Below are positions 26,413 to 35,505 of a stretch of DNA of 64,000 nucleotides, one piece after another. The notes below the pieces were generated by a model that saw only the letters and a list, made by a program, of their open reading frames with translations, did no database searches and had not been told where the DNA came from. This DNA comes from Pedobacter nyackensis. GTDB lineage: Bacteria > Bacteroidota > Bacteroidia > Sphingobacteriales > Sphingobacteriaceae. Position numbers and translations under genes: made by a program. The DNA lies in contig NZ_FWYB01000015.1 of the NCBI RefSeq assembly GCF_900176505.1, positions 1 to 64,000 on the forward strand. Direction: 5' to 3'. Position 1 is the stretch's first letter, and each line of letters begins with the position of its first letter.

Positions 26413-27483
26413 ATGAAGAAATTATTATTGCTATCAGCAGCTTTGAGTACTGCTGTTTGTACTTACGCACAGGATGAACCCAGGATTAAAGTGTCGGGCT
26501 ACCTGGAAACTTATTATGGATACGATTTTAATAAGCCATCGGACAACAACAGACCTGGCTTTATTTACGCTCACAATCGTCACAACGAGGTGAACTTAAA
26601 CCTTGGCTTTATTAAAGGGAGCTTCGACAATGGCACAGTAAGGGCTAATCTTGCTGTAATGGCAGGTACTTATGCCAATGCCAATTTAGCTGCCGAGCCC
26701 GGAGTATTAAAAAATATTTATGAAGCCAATGCCGGTTTGAAACTCTCTAAAACAATCAATTTATGGGTGGATGCCGGTATATTTTCTTCACATATTGGCT
26801 TTGAAAGTGCAGTATCAAAGGATTGCTGGGTATTAACAAGGAACATCTCTTCAGAAAACACGCCTTATTATGAGTCGGGCGCCAAACTGAGTTATGCCAC
26901 TAATGATGGTAAATTCTCTGCAGTGCTCTTGTATTTGAATGGTTGGCAGCGTATTAACCGCTTAAACGGCAACAGCAAACCGGCCGTTGGTTTACAGCTA
27001 ACCTGGAAACCTACGGATAAGATTACGGTAAACTATAGTAATTACATGGGGACAGAAGGTACTGATGAGGTTCGTGTAAACCGTTTTTATCACAATGTTT
27101 ACGGTATCTTTCAGCTGACAGATCGATTTGGCCTAACAGTGGGATTTGATTATGGTACACAAGATAAAGCCAGAGATACTGAAGGTCATAATGAAGTCTT
27201 GTCGCCCGTTGCCATTGCTCAGTATTGCTTAGCGGATAAATGGAAAGTAGCAGGAAGGGTAGAGCATTATCAGGATAAAAATGGTATTTTCATAACTACT
27301 GGTACACCAAACGGCTTTAAAACTACCGGTTATTCTTTAAACCTGGATTATGCCCCAATCAGTAATGCGGTTGTAAGACTCGAAGGAAAGGTTTACGATA
27401 GTAAGGATAAGGTTTTTATGCGGAATCAGACTCCGGTTAATACCAATGCTGCAGTTACAGCGAGTATAGCGGTTTCTTTTTGA
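26413..27483 (+). CDS. Outer-membrane beta-barrel porin of the kdp operon
   Basis: The 356-aa protein has a signal peptide (LLLSAALSTAVCTYAQ), then alternating amphipathic strands rich in Tyr, Asn and Gly ending in ASIAVSF, typical of an outer-membrane barrel of the putative OmpL-like (BBP2) group. It begins 1 nt after kdpC and is followed by kdpD, so it lies inside the potassium operon. The likely role is to let potassium across the outer membrane when Kdp is induced; this is inferred from context. Confidence 0.85.
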   Translation: MKKLLLLSAALSTAVCTYAQDEPRIKVSGYLETYYGYDFNKPSDNNRPGFIYAHNRHNEVNLNLGFIKGSFDNGTVRANLAVMAGTYANANLAAEPGVLKNIYEANAGLKLSKTINLWVDAGIFSSHIGFESAVSKDCWVLTRNISSENTPYYESGAKLSYATNDGKFSAVLLYLNGWQRINRLNGNSKPAVGLQLTWKPTDKITVNYSNYMGTEGTDEVRVNRFYHNVYGIFQLTDRFGLTVGFDYGTQDKARDTEGHNEVLSPVAIAQYCLADKWKVAGRVEHYQDKNGIFITTGTPNGFKTTGYSLNLDYAPISNAVVRLEGKVYDSKDKVFMRNQTPVNTNAAVTASIAVSF

Positions 27484-27506
27484 TCATCGTTAAATGGCAA
27501 AATGTA

Positions 27507-28637
27507 ATGGAAGAAGAAAATAGATCAGATTCTGTAAGGAAGTTTCTGGAGCTGGTGAAAAAATCCAGAAGAGGAAAATTTAAGGTCTACATAGGCATGA
27601 GTGCGGGGGTAGGTAAAACCTATAGGATGTTGCAGGAAGCCCATGCTTTGTTGAAAAACGGGATTGATATACAAATTGGTTATATCGAAACGCATAACCG
27701 TGCAGAAACACATGAACTGTTAGCCGGCATTCCAGTAATCCCACGGCGGCGGTTGTTTTACAAAGGTAAGGAGCTGGAAGAGATGGATGTGAATGCTATT
27801 ATGAACATCCATCCTGAAGTCGTTATCGTCGACGAATTGGCCCATACCAATGTAGAAGGCAGCAAGAACGGCAAAAGGTGGCAGGATGTGGTTGATATCC
27901 TTGAGGCTGGTATCAGTGTAATCTCGGCAGTGAATATCCAGCACCTGGAGAGTATGAACGAGGAGATTGAGAAGATTACAGGTGTAGCCATAACCGAAAG
28001 GATTCCGGATAGGATATTAGAGCTGGCAGATGAGATTGTTAATATAGATTTGACGGCTGATGACCTGATCGACCGTTTAAAAAGCGGAAAAATTTATGAT
28101 AAAAGTAAAATCGAGCGTGCTTTAAATAACTTTTTTCAATCAGAAAGGATTTTACAGCTTCGTGAGCTCGCCTTAAAGGAAGTCGCGCACCATTTAGAAA
28201 GAAAGATTAGTTTAGAAATACCTAAACAGATTAAGTTGCGCCCGGAGCGTTTCATGGCCTGTATCTCAACTAATAATGTCACAGCTAAAGTGATTATCCG
28301 TAAAACAGCGCGGTTGGCTTCTTACTACCAGTCGCCCTGGATAGTTTTATACGTACAGCGAAGCCATGAAAGTGGGGATCGGATAAAGCTAGATTTACAG
28401 CGGCATTTGATTAATAATTTTAAGCTGGCAACAGAGCTGGGAGCAGAGGTGATCAAAGTTAAAAGTAACCATATCACACAAACGATATTAAAAATTGCAG
28501 AGGAAAAAGAGGTGACAACCATATGTATTGGAAAGCCACATTTAAATTTATTACAAATTATCATGAGAACTGCGATTTTTAATCAACTTTTGCGAAGGAT
28601 TTCTGCTACAGATATAGATTTAGTGATTTTGAGTTAA
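27507..28637 (+). CDS. kdpD: Truncated KdpD: N-terminal sensor and USP domains only
   Basis: The 376-aa protein matches the N-terminal cytosolic part of KdpD: Walker A GMSAGVGKT (residues 30-38), Walker B-like VVIVDELAHTN, followed by a universal-stress-protein-like domain to the C-terminus. The membrane helices and histidine kinase domain of full KdpD (about 890 aa) are missing, with no frameshift evident, so this is a natural short form. I prefer the ATG at 27507 over the TTG at 27480, which overlaps the porin. It may signal ATP or potassium state to the kinase encoded next. Confidence 0.88.
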   Translation: MEEENRSDSVRKFLELVKKSRRGKFKVYIGMSAGVGKTYRMLQEAHALLKNGIDIQIGYIETHNRAETHELLAGIPVIPRRRLFYKGKELEEMDVNAIMNIHPEVVIVDELAHTNVEGSKNGKRWQDVVDILEAGISVISAVNIQHLESMNEEIEKITGVAITERIPDRILELADEIVNIDLTADDLIDRLKSGKIYDKSKIERALNNFFQSERILQLRELALKEVAHHLERKISLEIPKQIKLRPERFMACISTNNVTAKVIIRKTARLASYYQSPWIVLYVQRSHESGDRIKLDLQRHLINNFKLATELGAEVIKVKSNHITQTILKIAEEKEVTTICIGKPHLNLLQIIMRTAIFNQLLRRISATDIDLVILS

Positions 28638-28658
28638 ATAGAATAAAGATAGAAGACT

Positions 28659-30413
28659 ATGAAAATAAAAAACAAACTTCGCCTCGGATTCGGATTCCTA
28701 TTCGTGGTGATACTTTTTTTTGGGTGTATTTCTTTGTACTACATGAATGAAATCTCCATCAGGTCGAAGGTTATTTTGAAAGATAATTATGAAACGCTGA
28801 GCTATACGAGTAAAATGCGTTCCATACTGGATGAGAACAAATTACCGCTGTCGGAATCTGCCATATCGCAGTTTGATCAGCAACTCAATCTGGAACGTAA
28901 AAATGTTACTGAAGCAGGTGAAGGGACAGCGGTAGCAGCTTTAAATGCAGCATATTCTGGTGTTATTGATCCTGGAAATTCTTTATCAACTAAACAGGAA
29001 GCCTTGAGTAAAGTAAGGTCGAACTTGAAATTAATCGACGACCTGAACATGAATGCTATTGTAAAGAAAAATGCAGTCGCACAGTCTTCCATAGAGAAGG
29101 CTGCCATGTATGTGATCTTTGCTGCTTCGGTTTGTTTCCTGATCTTGTTCTCTTTTATCGTCAATTTTCCGGGTTTTGTAGCCAATCCTTTAAGAGAGTT
29201 TGCTGATGCCATACGCGAAATCAGCAGGAAGAATTATAAACAACGGCTGGAGTTTAAAGGTTCAGATGAGTTTTCGGAACTCGCTGGTTCATTTAATGTT
29301 ATGGCTGCTGAATTAAATAGATGGGAGAATAGCAATCTGGCTAAAATTCAATCTGAGAAGCTAAGGATTGAAACCATTATTGAGCAAATGCAAGATGCTA
29401 TTATCGGATTGAATGAGCAACAGGAAGTGTTGTTCCTTAATCAAGTAGCTAGTCAGTTGTTAAACCTTGATCAGGCAGCAGTTGTTGGGATGAACGCAAT
29501 GGAACTTAGGAAAAAGAACGATCTGTTGAACCGTATTCTAGAGGAGACTGGTACTGATAAACCTATGAAGATTTATGCAGATCATAAGGAATCTTATTTT
29601 CAGCTGGAAAGAAGAGAAATTATGGTGCCTAATTACGACGATGGGGGCGATTATGCAATACTTAAAATGGATAAAGCAGCCGGACAGGTGTATATTTTAA
29701 AAAACATTACCCAGTTCAAAGAGCTGGATGAGGCTAAAACCAATTTCATAGCGACAGTGTCTCATGAGTTAAAAACGCCGATATCATCCATCAAAATGAG
29801 TTTAAAGTTAATGGATGATGAACGTGTTGGTTCAATGAACCCGGAGCAAAAGGAACTGGTACAACACATTAAAGAGGACTGTGGACGTTTGCTGAAAATA
29901 ACCTCGGAACTTTTAGACCTGGCACAAGTTGAAACCGGTAAACTCCAACTGAATTTTGTGAAATCAGACCCTCGCAAGATTGCCATTTATGCCATGGATG
30001 CTGTGCGCTTTCAGGCTGAGCAGAAAGCTATTGAATTGGAATTGATATCCAGGAATAATCTCCCGCAGATCAATGTTGATATCGAGAAAACAGCCTGGGT
30101 GCTGGTTAATTTCTTATCTAATGCACTGAGGTATAGTGCGGAGAAATCAAAAGTGGTTGTGCAGGTGATACAGAATGGGGATGCCATCGAGTTTTCCGTC
30201 CGCGATTTTGGCAAAGGAATTGAGGAAAAATATCAGAAACGCTTGTTTGAGAAGTACTTTCAGGTACCAACTGACGGAAACAATAAGTCGGGATCAGGAC
30301 TGGGGTTAGCGATATCCAAAGACTTTATTGAAGCGGAAAGTGGCAATATATGGGTTGAAAGTGCAATTGGAGAAGGTAGTAAATTCTGTTTTTCATTACC
30401 TGTTGAGGATTAG
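28659..30413 (+). CDS. Membrane sensor histidine kinase (HAMP-PAS-HisKA-HATPase)
   Basis: The 584-aa protein has a first membrane helix (residues ~9-28), a periplasmic segment, a second helix (~147-170), a HAMP domain, a PAS-like domain (~240-350), a HisKA domain with phospho-acceptor His369 (ATVSHELKTP) and a HATPase domain (N box NFLSNALRYS, GSGLGLAIS). It starts 21 nt after the short kdpD, as if the two replace a single full KdpD. The sigma-54 regulator at 19693 is the likely partner. This is one reading of gene order. Confidence 0.93.
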   Translation: MKIKNKLRLGFGFLFVVILFFGCISLYYMNEISIRSKVILKDNYETLSYTSKMRSILDENKLPLSESAISQFDQQLNLERKNVTEAGEGTAVAALNAAYSGVIDPGNSLSTKQEALSKVRSNLKLIDDLNMNAIVKKNAVAQSSIEKAAMYVIFAASVCFLILFSFIVNFPGFVANPLREFADAIREISRKNYKQRLEFKGSDEFSELAGSFNVMAAELNRWENSNLAKIQSEKLRIETIIEQMQDAIIGLNEQQEVLFLNQVASQLLNLDQAAVVGMNAMELRKKNDLLNRILEETGTDKPMKIYADHKESYFQLERREIMVPNYDDGGDYAILKMDKAAGQVYILKNITQFKELDEAKTNFIATVSHELKTPISSIKMSLKLMDDERVGSMNPEQKELVQHIKEDCGRLLKITSELLDLAQVETGKLQLNFVKSDPRKIAIYAMDAVRFQAEQKAIELELISRNNLPQINVDIEKTAWVLVNFLSNALRYSAEKSKVVVQVIQNGDAIEFSVRDFGKGIEEKYQKRLFEKYFQVPTDGNNKSGSGLGLAISKDFIEAESGNIWVESAIGEGSKFCFSLPVED

Positions 30414-30504
30414 TGATAAGGATATATGTCGACTATTAACCTCAGGTTAATAAATGTAGTATAGGTTTAAAACGACTCGTGATTTCCCTATATTTTGGTT
30501 TTTT

Positions 30505-30590
30505 CCAACAGGGGACCGACAGGGATCGAACAGGGACCCAACAGGGGGTTAACAGGGACAAATCCCTGTAGAATTCCTGTTTAACCCTTG
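30505..30590 (+). repeat. 11-bp-period repeat cluster (ACAGGG units) with inverted copies
   Basis: Five 11-bp units follow one another at 30505-30559, each with the core (A/G)ACAGGG. They are followed by three inverted cores (TCCCTGT, TTCCTGT, ACCCTTGT) at 30563-30590, again about 11 bp apart. ACAGGGA (30552-30558) pairs exactly with TCCCTGT (30563-30569) around CAAA. The stretch lies in a 663-bp gene-free region after the histidine kinase gene. Confidence 0.8.
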
Positions 30591-30727
30591 TTAGATTCTT
30601 TTTACTTTCTATTAAGATATCATTTGGATCCGGAAGCACTTCAAATGTAGTAAATAGTGTATACCAAAAGAAAGTTTTTTACAGTACCTTTACGCCGATA
30701 TAAGTTCTTTACTTTCTTCATCAACCG

Positions 30728-30892
30728 ATAACGGTTTTACTTAATTGTAGATTAATAGGGAATCGTGTGTAAATCACGAACTGTCGCGCAACTGTAAGTA
30801 ACAAGCAAAGTTTTTACCAATAATGTCCACTGTTTCAATAAGGAATGGGAAGGATGGTGAAAATGTTACAAGTCAGGAGACCTGCCTTTATC
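30728..30892 (+). ncRNA. Cobalamin (B12) riboswitch
   Basis: The region has the conserved riboswitch elements in order: AATAGGGAA (about 30754-30762), GCGCAACTGTAAGT (the B12 box, about 30785-30798), CCACTG, GGGAAGG (about 30847) and AGTCAGGAGACCTGCC (about 30871-30886), with GGT near 30733 able to pair with ACC near the end. It senses adenosylcobalamin or related cobalamins and lies before metE, the B12-independent methionine synthase gene that is usually turned off when B12 is present. Confidence 0.92.
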
Positions 30893-30949
30893 GAATTGAC
30901 AATGCTTTCGCGATATGAAGCACGAGTTAGGTTTGATGCATTTTTAAAT

Positions 30950-31001
30950 ACACACATTCAATAGAATGCCTGTGTCTGTGCATTTCTATTTTTCTTATTT
31001 T
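30950..31001 (+). terminator. Riboswitch-controlled intrinsic terminator with alternative antiterminator
   Basis: AATAGAATGC (30960-30969) pairs with GCATTTCTATT (30980-30990, one bulged T) and is followed by a long T-rich tract (30988-31004). An alternative hairpin uses part of the same arm: CATTC (30955-30959) with GAATG (30964-30968) and ACACA (30950-30954) with TGTGT (30971-30975). The two cannot form together. Confidence 0.8.
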
Positions 31002-31076
31002 TTTATCTCCGGTAGCATTGCGAAGTTCAGCAAAAGAGCTTTTAACTGATTTTTTCATCAATTAAAAAGCAAGAAA

Positions 31077-33395
31077 ATGCTAACAAACAATCTGGGCTAC
31101 CCGCGTATTGGTAGTAAAAGAGAACTCAAAAAAGCCTGCGAGCAGTATTGGTCGGGCAATTCTAGTATCCAAAGTCTGGTTCAAACCGGTAAGGATATTC
31201 GTAAACAGAACTGGGAGCTGCAAAAAGCGGCCGGGATAGACTTGATCCCCTCTAACGATTTTTCTTTTTATGATCAGGTATTAGATCTTTCACTTACTGT
31301 AGGGGCTATTCCAAGGCGCTACCATGAGGTTATTTTAAACAAAAGGAACAACGAACTCGACCTTTATTTTGCCATGGCAAGAGGTTATCAGAAAGACGGA
31401 CTCGATATAACAGCCATGGAGATGACTAAATGGTTTGATACCAATTACCATTATATTGTTCCGGAGTTTTTGAAGGATCAACAATTTAAACTGTTCTCAA
31501 CCAAAATTATAGATGAGTATAGTGAAAGTGTAAGATTAGGTATTAAAACCAAACCGGTAATTATTGGGCCTGTTTCTTATTTGTTGCTGGGTAAGGAAAA
31601 GGAAAGTGATTTTGACAGGATTGACCTGATTAAAAACCTATTGCCGGTATACGTCGATCTGCTTAAAAAATTGGAAGAACAACATGTGGAGTGGGTTCAG
31701 CTTGATGAGCCTTTTCTATCTCTGGATCTTACTGAAAAAGATAGAGTCGCTTATAAATATGTTTATACCGAGCTTAAAAAGCAATTTCCTAAGCTTAAAA
31801 TACTACTTGCTACTTATTTTGGGGCGTTGCAGGACAATGCCGCTTTGGTAGCATCATTACCGGTTTATGCTTTACATATTGATCTGGTGCGTAGTCCTGA
31901 GCAATTGGAAAGGGTTTTAGAACTGATTCTAGTTAACATGTATCTATCTGTAGGAGTGGTAGATGGAAGGGATGTCTGGAAGAATGATTTTCAAAAATCC
32001 CTTAACTTAATTGAGCTTGCACTTGAAAGTGTAGGCCATGATAGGTTGATCATCAGTCCATCTTGCTCACTAATTCATTCACCATGTGATCTGGATCTTG
32101 AAACGAATGAAGAGACCTTGCCTCTTGAAATTAAGGATTGGATGGCATTTGCCAAACAAAAGATTGACGAGGTCGTTGTATTGAAGCAATTAGCCAATGA
32201 CAAAGACCTTGCTGATCCCAGACTGGTAGCTAATTTTGATTCGAATGAAAATCGCAGCGCTTCAACTTTGATTCATAACCCTGTTGTAAAACAGCGTGTA
32301 GCAGCGATCACTGAAACAGATGATCAGAGACATAGCCGCTTTTCTGTCCGCCAGGAATTACAACGCAAATCGCTAAATCTGCCGTTATTCCCAACTACAA
32401 CTATTGGTTCATTTCCGCAAACGCCAGAGGTGCGAAGTTGGAGAGCAAAGTACAAAAAGGGTGATTTAAGTCTGGCGGAATATGATGCTTTGTTAGAAGC
32501 AGAGACAACAGAAACCATCCGCTTTCAGGAAGATGCGGGCATTGATGTGCTTGTGCATGGTGAATTTGAGCGGAATGACATGGTGGAATATTTTGGGGAG
32601 CAGCTGGCTGGTTTTGCCTTTACCAAAAATGGTTGGGTGCAAAGTTATGGCAGTCGCTGTGTAAAACCGCCTGTCATTTATGGTGATGTATATCGCCCAG
32701 CGCCTATGACGGTAAGGTGGGCTGCTTATGCGCAATCCTTAACAGATAAATGGGTAAAAGGCATGCTTACCGGTCCGGTAACTATTTTACAATGGTCTTT
32801 TGTAAGGAATGACCAGCCGCGATCGGAAACCTGTACACAAATCGCATTGGCTATCCGGGATGAAGTGAATGATCTGGAAAGCGTTGGCATTAAGATTATT
32901 CAGATTGATGAACCTGCGATAAGAGAAGGATTGCCATTGCGTAAGGCCGATTGGCAAAACTATTTGGAATGGGCAGTTCGTGCTTTTAGAATTTCTGCAA
33001 GTGGCGTAAAAGATGACACCCAAATTCATACGCACATGTGTTATTCTGAATTCAACGATATCATTCAGAACATTGCTGATATGGATGCTGATGTGATCAC
33101 GATTGAATGTTCGCGTTCGCAGATGGAGTTGTTGGATGTTTTTGCCGATTTCAAGTATCCAAATGAGATTGGGCCCGGGGTTTATGATATTCATTCGCCT
33201 CGTGTACCTCGAAAAGAAGAAATGGTTACACTGCTGGAAAAGGCTAGAAAAGTTATTCCTGCAAGTCAGCTTTGGGTAAATCCAGACTGTGGTTTAAAGA
33301 CCCGACATTGGGAAGAAACAAAAAAAGCTTTAACAGAAATGGTCGCAGCTGCAAAAGTACTGCGGGAATCTGTGGAAGAAGCTGTAACTTTGTAA
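31077..33395 (+). CDS. metE: Cobalamin-independent methionine synthase
   Basis: The 772-aa protein has the two MetE barrels. The C-terminal half carries the zinc ligands in THMCYSEF and the late Cys in NPDCGLKTR, and PTTTIGSFPQTPEVR marks its start. The enzyme transfers the methyl group of methyl-tetrahydrofolate (polyglutamate) to homocysteine in the cytosol. Expression is controlled by the riboswitch and terminator upstream. The presence of the riboswitch implies that the cell can obtain B12 and has the B12-dependent MetH. The length is standard. Confidence 0.97.
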   Translation: MLTNNLGYPRIGSKRELKKACEQYWSGNSSIQSLVQTGKDIRKQNWELQKAAGIDLIPSNDFSFYDQVLDLSLTVGAIPRRYHEVILNKRNNELDLYFAMARGYQKDGLDITAMEMTKWFDTNYHYIVPEFLKDQQFKLFSTKIIDEYSESVRLGIKTKPVIIGPVSYLLLGKEKESDFDRIDLIKNLLPVYVDLLKKLEEQHVEWVQLDEPFLSLDLTEKDRVAYKYVYTELKKQFPKLKILLATYFGALQDNAALVASLPVYALHIDLVRSPEQLERVLELILVNMYLSVGVVDGRDVWKNDFQKSLNLIELALESVGHDRLIISPSCSLIHSPCDLDLETNEETLPLEIKDWMAFAKQKIDEVVVLKQLANDKDLADPRLVANFDSNENRSASTLIHNPVVKQRVAAITETDDQRHSRFSVRQELQRKSLNLPLFPTTTIGSFPQTPEVRSWRAKYKKGDLSLAEYDALLEAETTETIRFQEDAGIDVLVHGEFERNDMVEYFGEQLAGFAFTKNGWVQSYGSRCVKPPVIYGDVYRPAPMTVRWAAYAQSLTDKWVKGMLTGPVTILQWSFVRNDQPRSETCTQIALAIRDEVNDLESVGIKIIQIDEPAIREGLPLRKADWQNYLEWAVRAFRISASGVKDDTQIHTHMCYSEFNDIIQNIADMDADVITIECSRSQMELLDVFADFKYPNEIGPGVYDIHSPRVPRKEEMVTLLEKARKVIPASQLWVNPDCGLKTRHWEETKKALTEMVAAAKVLRESVEEAVTL

Positions 33396-33400
33396 AAAAA

Positions 33401-33427
33401 AGAAGGGCAGGTACCATGCCTGCCTTC
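33401..33427 (+). terminator. Hairpin after metE
   Basis: AGAAGG-CAGG (33401-33410, with one bulged G) pairs with CCTGCCTTCT (33418-33427). An A-run precedes it and no long T-run follows, so termination on the plus strand is likely weak. Confidence 0.45.
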
Positions 33428-33450
33428 TCTACAGAATTACGTACGCACAA

Positions 33451-34464
33451 ATGAGAATAAGGAAAAATGCGGTGATTACCGCGGTTGGAGGTTATGTTCC
33501 AGATACAGTTTTGAGTAATGAAGACCTCGAAAAAATGGTGGATACCAATGACGAATGGATAGTTGCCAGAACAGGTATCAAGGAGCGGAGGATTGTAAAC
33601 GACCCGGAAATTGCGACTTCAGATATGGCAACTTACGCGCTAAAGCGGTTAATGGAGGACGGTGATGTTAATCCGGACGAAATTGATTGTGTGATCGTTT
33701 CTACTTCAACACCTGATTACGTAATGGTAAGTACAGGTAGTATGGTCTGTGAAAAAGCAGGCTTGAAAAATGCCTGGGGAATTGATACAAACGCTGCCTG
33801 CAGCGGTTTTTTATATGCTTTGACGCTCGGAGCAAGTATGATCGAAAGCGGTCGCTGTAAAAAGGTAGTTGTTATTGGTGCTGATAAAAACAGTGCTATT
33901 GTAAACTATACAGATAGAAATACATGTATTCTTTTTGGCGATGGCGCCGGAGCAGTTTTATTGGAGCAAACAGAAGAGCCTGTAGGCTTAATGGACAGCT
34001 TTTTTAGAACAGATGGTACTGGTAAGGAAAACCTGATTGTTACTGCAGGTGGATCTAAATATCCTGCATCTCAGACTACACTTGATGAAAAATTACATTA
34101 TGTTCGTCAGGATGGTAGGGTTGTATTTAAAGCCGCTATTCAAGGTATGACAGATACTTGTAATGAAGTGTTGAAGTCGAATGATTTGGTAAGTTCACAA
34201 ATCAATTACCTGATTCCACATCAGGCAAATTTAAGAATCATCCAGTCTGTAGGTGACTATCTGGGGTTATCTCCGGATCAGGTAAAGGTGAATATCGACC
34301 GTTATGGCAATACCACTGCAGCAACCATTCCTTTGTGCATATGGGACTTTAAAGATGATTTTAAATACGGCGATAAAATAATATTAACTGCTTTTGGTGC
34401 AGGCTTCTCATGGGGTGCCACGTACTTGAAGTGGGGTAATCTTCGCCAGTCTAAAAAGGATTAA
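33451..34464 (+). CDS. fabH: 3-oxoacyl-ACP synthase III
   Basis: The 337-aa protein has the FabH catalytic triad motifs: Cys in TNAACSGFLYAL, His in LIPHQANLRI and Asn in YGNTTAATIPL. It condenses an acyl-CoA starter with malonyl-ACP to begin fatty acid synthesis in the cytosol. It is followed directly by a thioesterase gene (stop and ATG adjacent). FabH in Bacteroidota often uses branched starters, but specificity cannot be read here. Other KAS III enzymes are possible, yet the motifs and length fit FabH. Confidence 0.93.
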   Translation: MRIRKNAVITAVGGYVPDTVLSNEDLEKMVDTNDEWIVARTGIKERRIVNDPEIATSDMATYALKRLMEDGDVNPDEIDCVIVSTSTPDYVMVSTGSMVCEKAGLKNAWGIDTNAACSGFLYALTLGASMIESGRCKKVVVIGADKNSAIVNYTDRNTCILFGDGAGAVLLEQTEEPVGLMDSFFRTDGTGKENLIVTAGGSKYPASQTTLDEKLHYVRQDGRVVFKAAIQGMTDTCNEVLKSNDLVSSQINYLIPHQANLRIIQSVGDYLGLSPDQVKVNIDRYGNTTAATIPLCIWDFKDDFKYGDKIILTAFGAGFSWGATYLKWGNLRQSKKD

Positions 34465-34851
34465 ATGACATTAGAAGAAAAAATTGAAGCTTCGGAAACG
34501 CGCATTTTTAAAGCAGTTTTTCCGAATACAACAAACCATTATGATACCTTGTTTGGTGGAACAGCCATGCATATGATGGACGAGGTGGCTTTTATTACGG
34601 CTACGCGTTTTAGCAGGCAGATTATGGTTACAGTAAGTAGTGACCGCATCAACTTTAATAAACCCATTCCGGCAGGTACTATTGTAGAACTGGTTGGAAG
34701 GGTAAGTCATATTGGAAACACCAGCCTAAAAGTAAAGGTTGAGATCTATATTGAACAGATGTACGCGGAAACAAGAGAAAAGGCCGTAACCGGAGAGTTT
34801 TCTTTTGTGGCTATTGATGAAAATAAGAAACCAACTTCTATACTTAAATAG
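34465..34851 (+). CDS. Hotdog-fold acyl-CoA thioesterase
   Basis: The 128-aa protein has the YciA/BFIT-type hotdog signature: NHYDTLFGGTAMHMMDEVAF, with the catalytic Asp in MMDEVA, then a TVSSDRINFNKPI strand region. It hydrolyses acyl-CoA thioesters in the cytosol. The ATG abuts the fabH stop codon, so the two are translationally coupled and probably serve fatty acid metabolism together. A terminator follows at 34871-34906. Confidence 0.88.
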   Translation: MTLEEKIEASETRIFKAVFPNTTNHYDTLFGGTAMHMMDEVAFITATRFSRQIMVTVSSDRINFNKPIPAGTIVELVGRVSHIGNTSLKVKVEIYIEQMYAETREKAVTGEFSFVAIDENKKPTSILK

Positions 34852-34870
34852 AAGATTTGATCATTTTTTT

Positions 34871-34906
34871 GAAAAGCAGGCTTTTAGTCTGCTTTTCTTA
34901 TTTTTA
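34871..34906 (+). terminator. Intrinsic terminator after the thioesterase gene
   Basis: GAAAAGCAG (34871-34879) pairs with CTGCTTTTC (34889-34897) and is followed by TTATTTTTATT. It ends the fabH operon. Confidence 0.85.
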
Positions 34907-34967
34907 TTGCAAATACTTTAGCATTTCTCTCGTTTTCATCGCGTATGATACTTACATTTGCGACGAA

Positions 34968-35351
34968 ATGTTATTGAAACCAGTTTCCATATTGCTTCTG
35001 TTAAGTCTGCTGACAACAAACTTTGCGAACCTGTTTGTTTTTGCAGGTTTTGAGCTTAATCAGAAGTATATAGCTGCGGAACTTTGTGAGAACAAGAACA
35101 AACCTGAACTGCATTGTAATGGTAAATGTTTCCTGATGAAAAAGCTAAAGCAGGCGCAGGATAAGGAACAAAAGCAGGAACGTCAGGCTCAAAAAACACA
35201 GGTTCAGGATGCTTTGGTGGTAACACCACTGGTTTTTAAAAGGTATGCATTAGCGGAAACAAAACTTCATATCCCAGCTTCTACAGGGATGCCGCAAAAC
35301 ATTAAGAATTCTATATTTCATCCCCCACAAACAACAGATACTCTTTCTTAA
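34968..35351 (+). CDS. Small exported protein with Cys motif, upstream of TonB receptor
   Basis: The 127-aa protein has a hydrophobic N-terminus (residues 5-27) that is a signal or anchor, then a conserved-looking Cys/His patch (C40, H49, C50, C54 in LHCNGKCFL) and a charged Lys/Gln-rich helix (55-80). I choose ATG at 34968; the longer frame from 34857 runs over the terminator. Similar small proteins sit before TonB receptors in Bacteroidota as uncharacterised genes. The C-H-C-C pattern could bind a soft metal such as copper. Function is unproven. Confidence 0.7.
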   Translation: MLLKPVSILLLLSLLTTNFANLFVFAGFELNQKYIAAELCENKNKPELHCNGKCFLMKKLKQAQDKEQKQERQAQKTQVQDALVVTPLVFKRYALAETKLHIPASTGMPQNIKNSIFHPPQTTDTLS

Positions 35352-35407
35352 GTTTAAACCCAATTTTACGTACGCTGACAAGGAAATTTATGCCCTCTGT
35401 TAGTTTT

Positions 35408-35477
35408 GTTAACCAAGAAATTTACATCCTATGTAGGTTTAAATACCTTCTTTGGAGTTGTTAACCAAGAAATTTAC
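35408..35477 (+). repeat. 18-bp direct repeat in the TonB-receptor leader
   Basis: GTTAACCAAGAAATTTAC occurs exactly at 35408-35425 and again at 35460-35477, 52 bp apart (about five helical turns). A looser copy (CAAGGAAATTTA) lies at 35379-35390. Placed before the TonB receptor gene, this looks regulatory. Confidence 0.7.
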
Positions 35478-35505
35478 CTTCTCTGAAGAGAACGGTTAAT
35501 TTCTT
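35467..35505 (+). promoter_or_regulatory. Long leader hairpin 16 nt before the TonB receptor start
   Basis: AAGAAATTTACC (35467-35478) pairs with GGTTAATTTCTT (35494-35505) with one T/T mismatch, and TTCTC (35479-35483) pairs with GAGAA (35488-35492) around a TGAA loop; one C is bulged. About 16 bp form in total. No T-tract follows, so control of translation or RNA stability is more likely than termination. Confidence 0.6.

Noticed and set aside
30505..30590. CRISPR array
   Set aside because: The units are 11 bp without spacers and partly inverted; no CRISPR-like repeat-spacer pattern or cas gene is present in the window.
34857..34967. Longer start for the small Cys-motif protein
   Set aside because: The stretch covers the terminator of the previous operon, so the ATG at 34968 is more credible.
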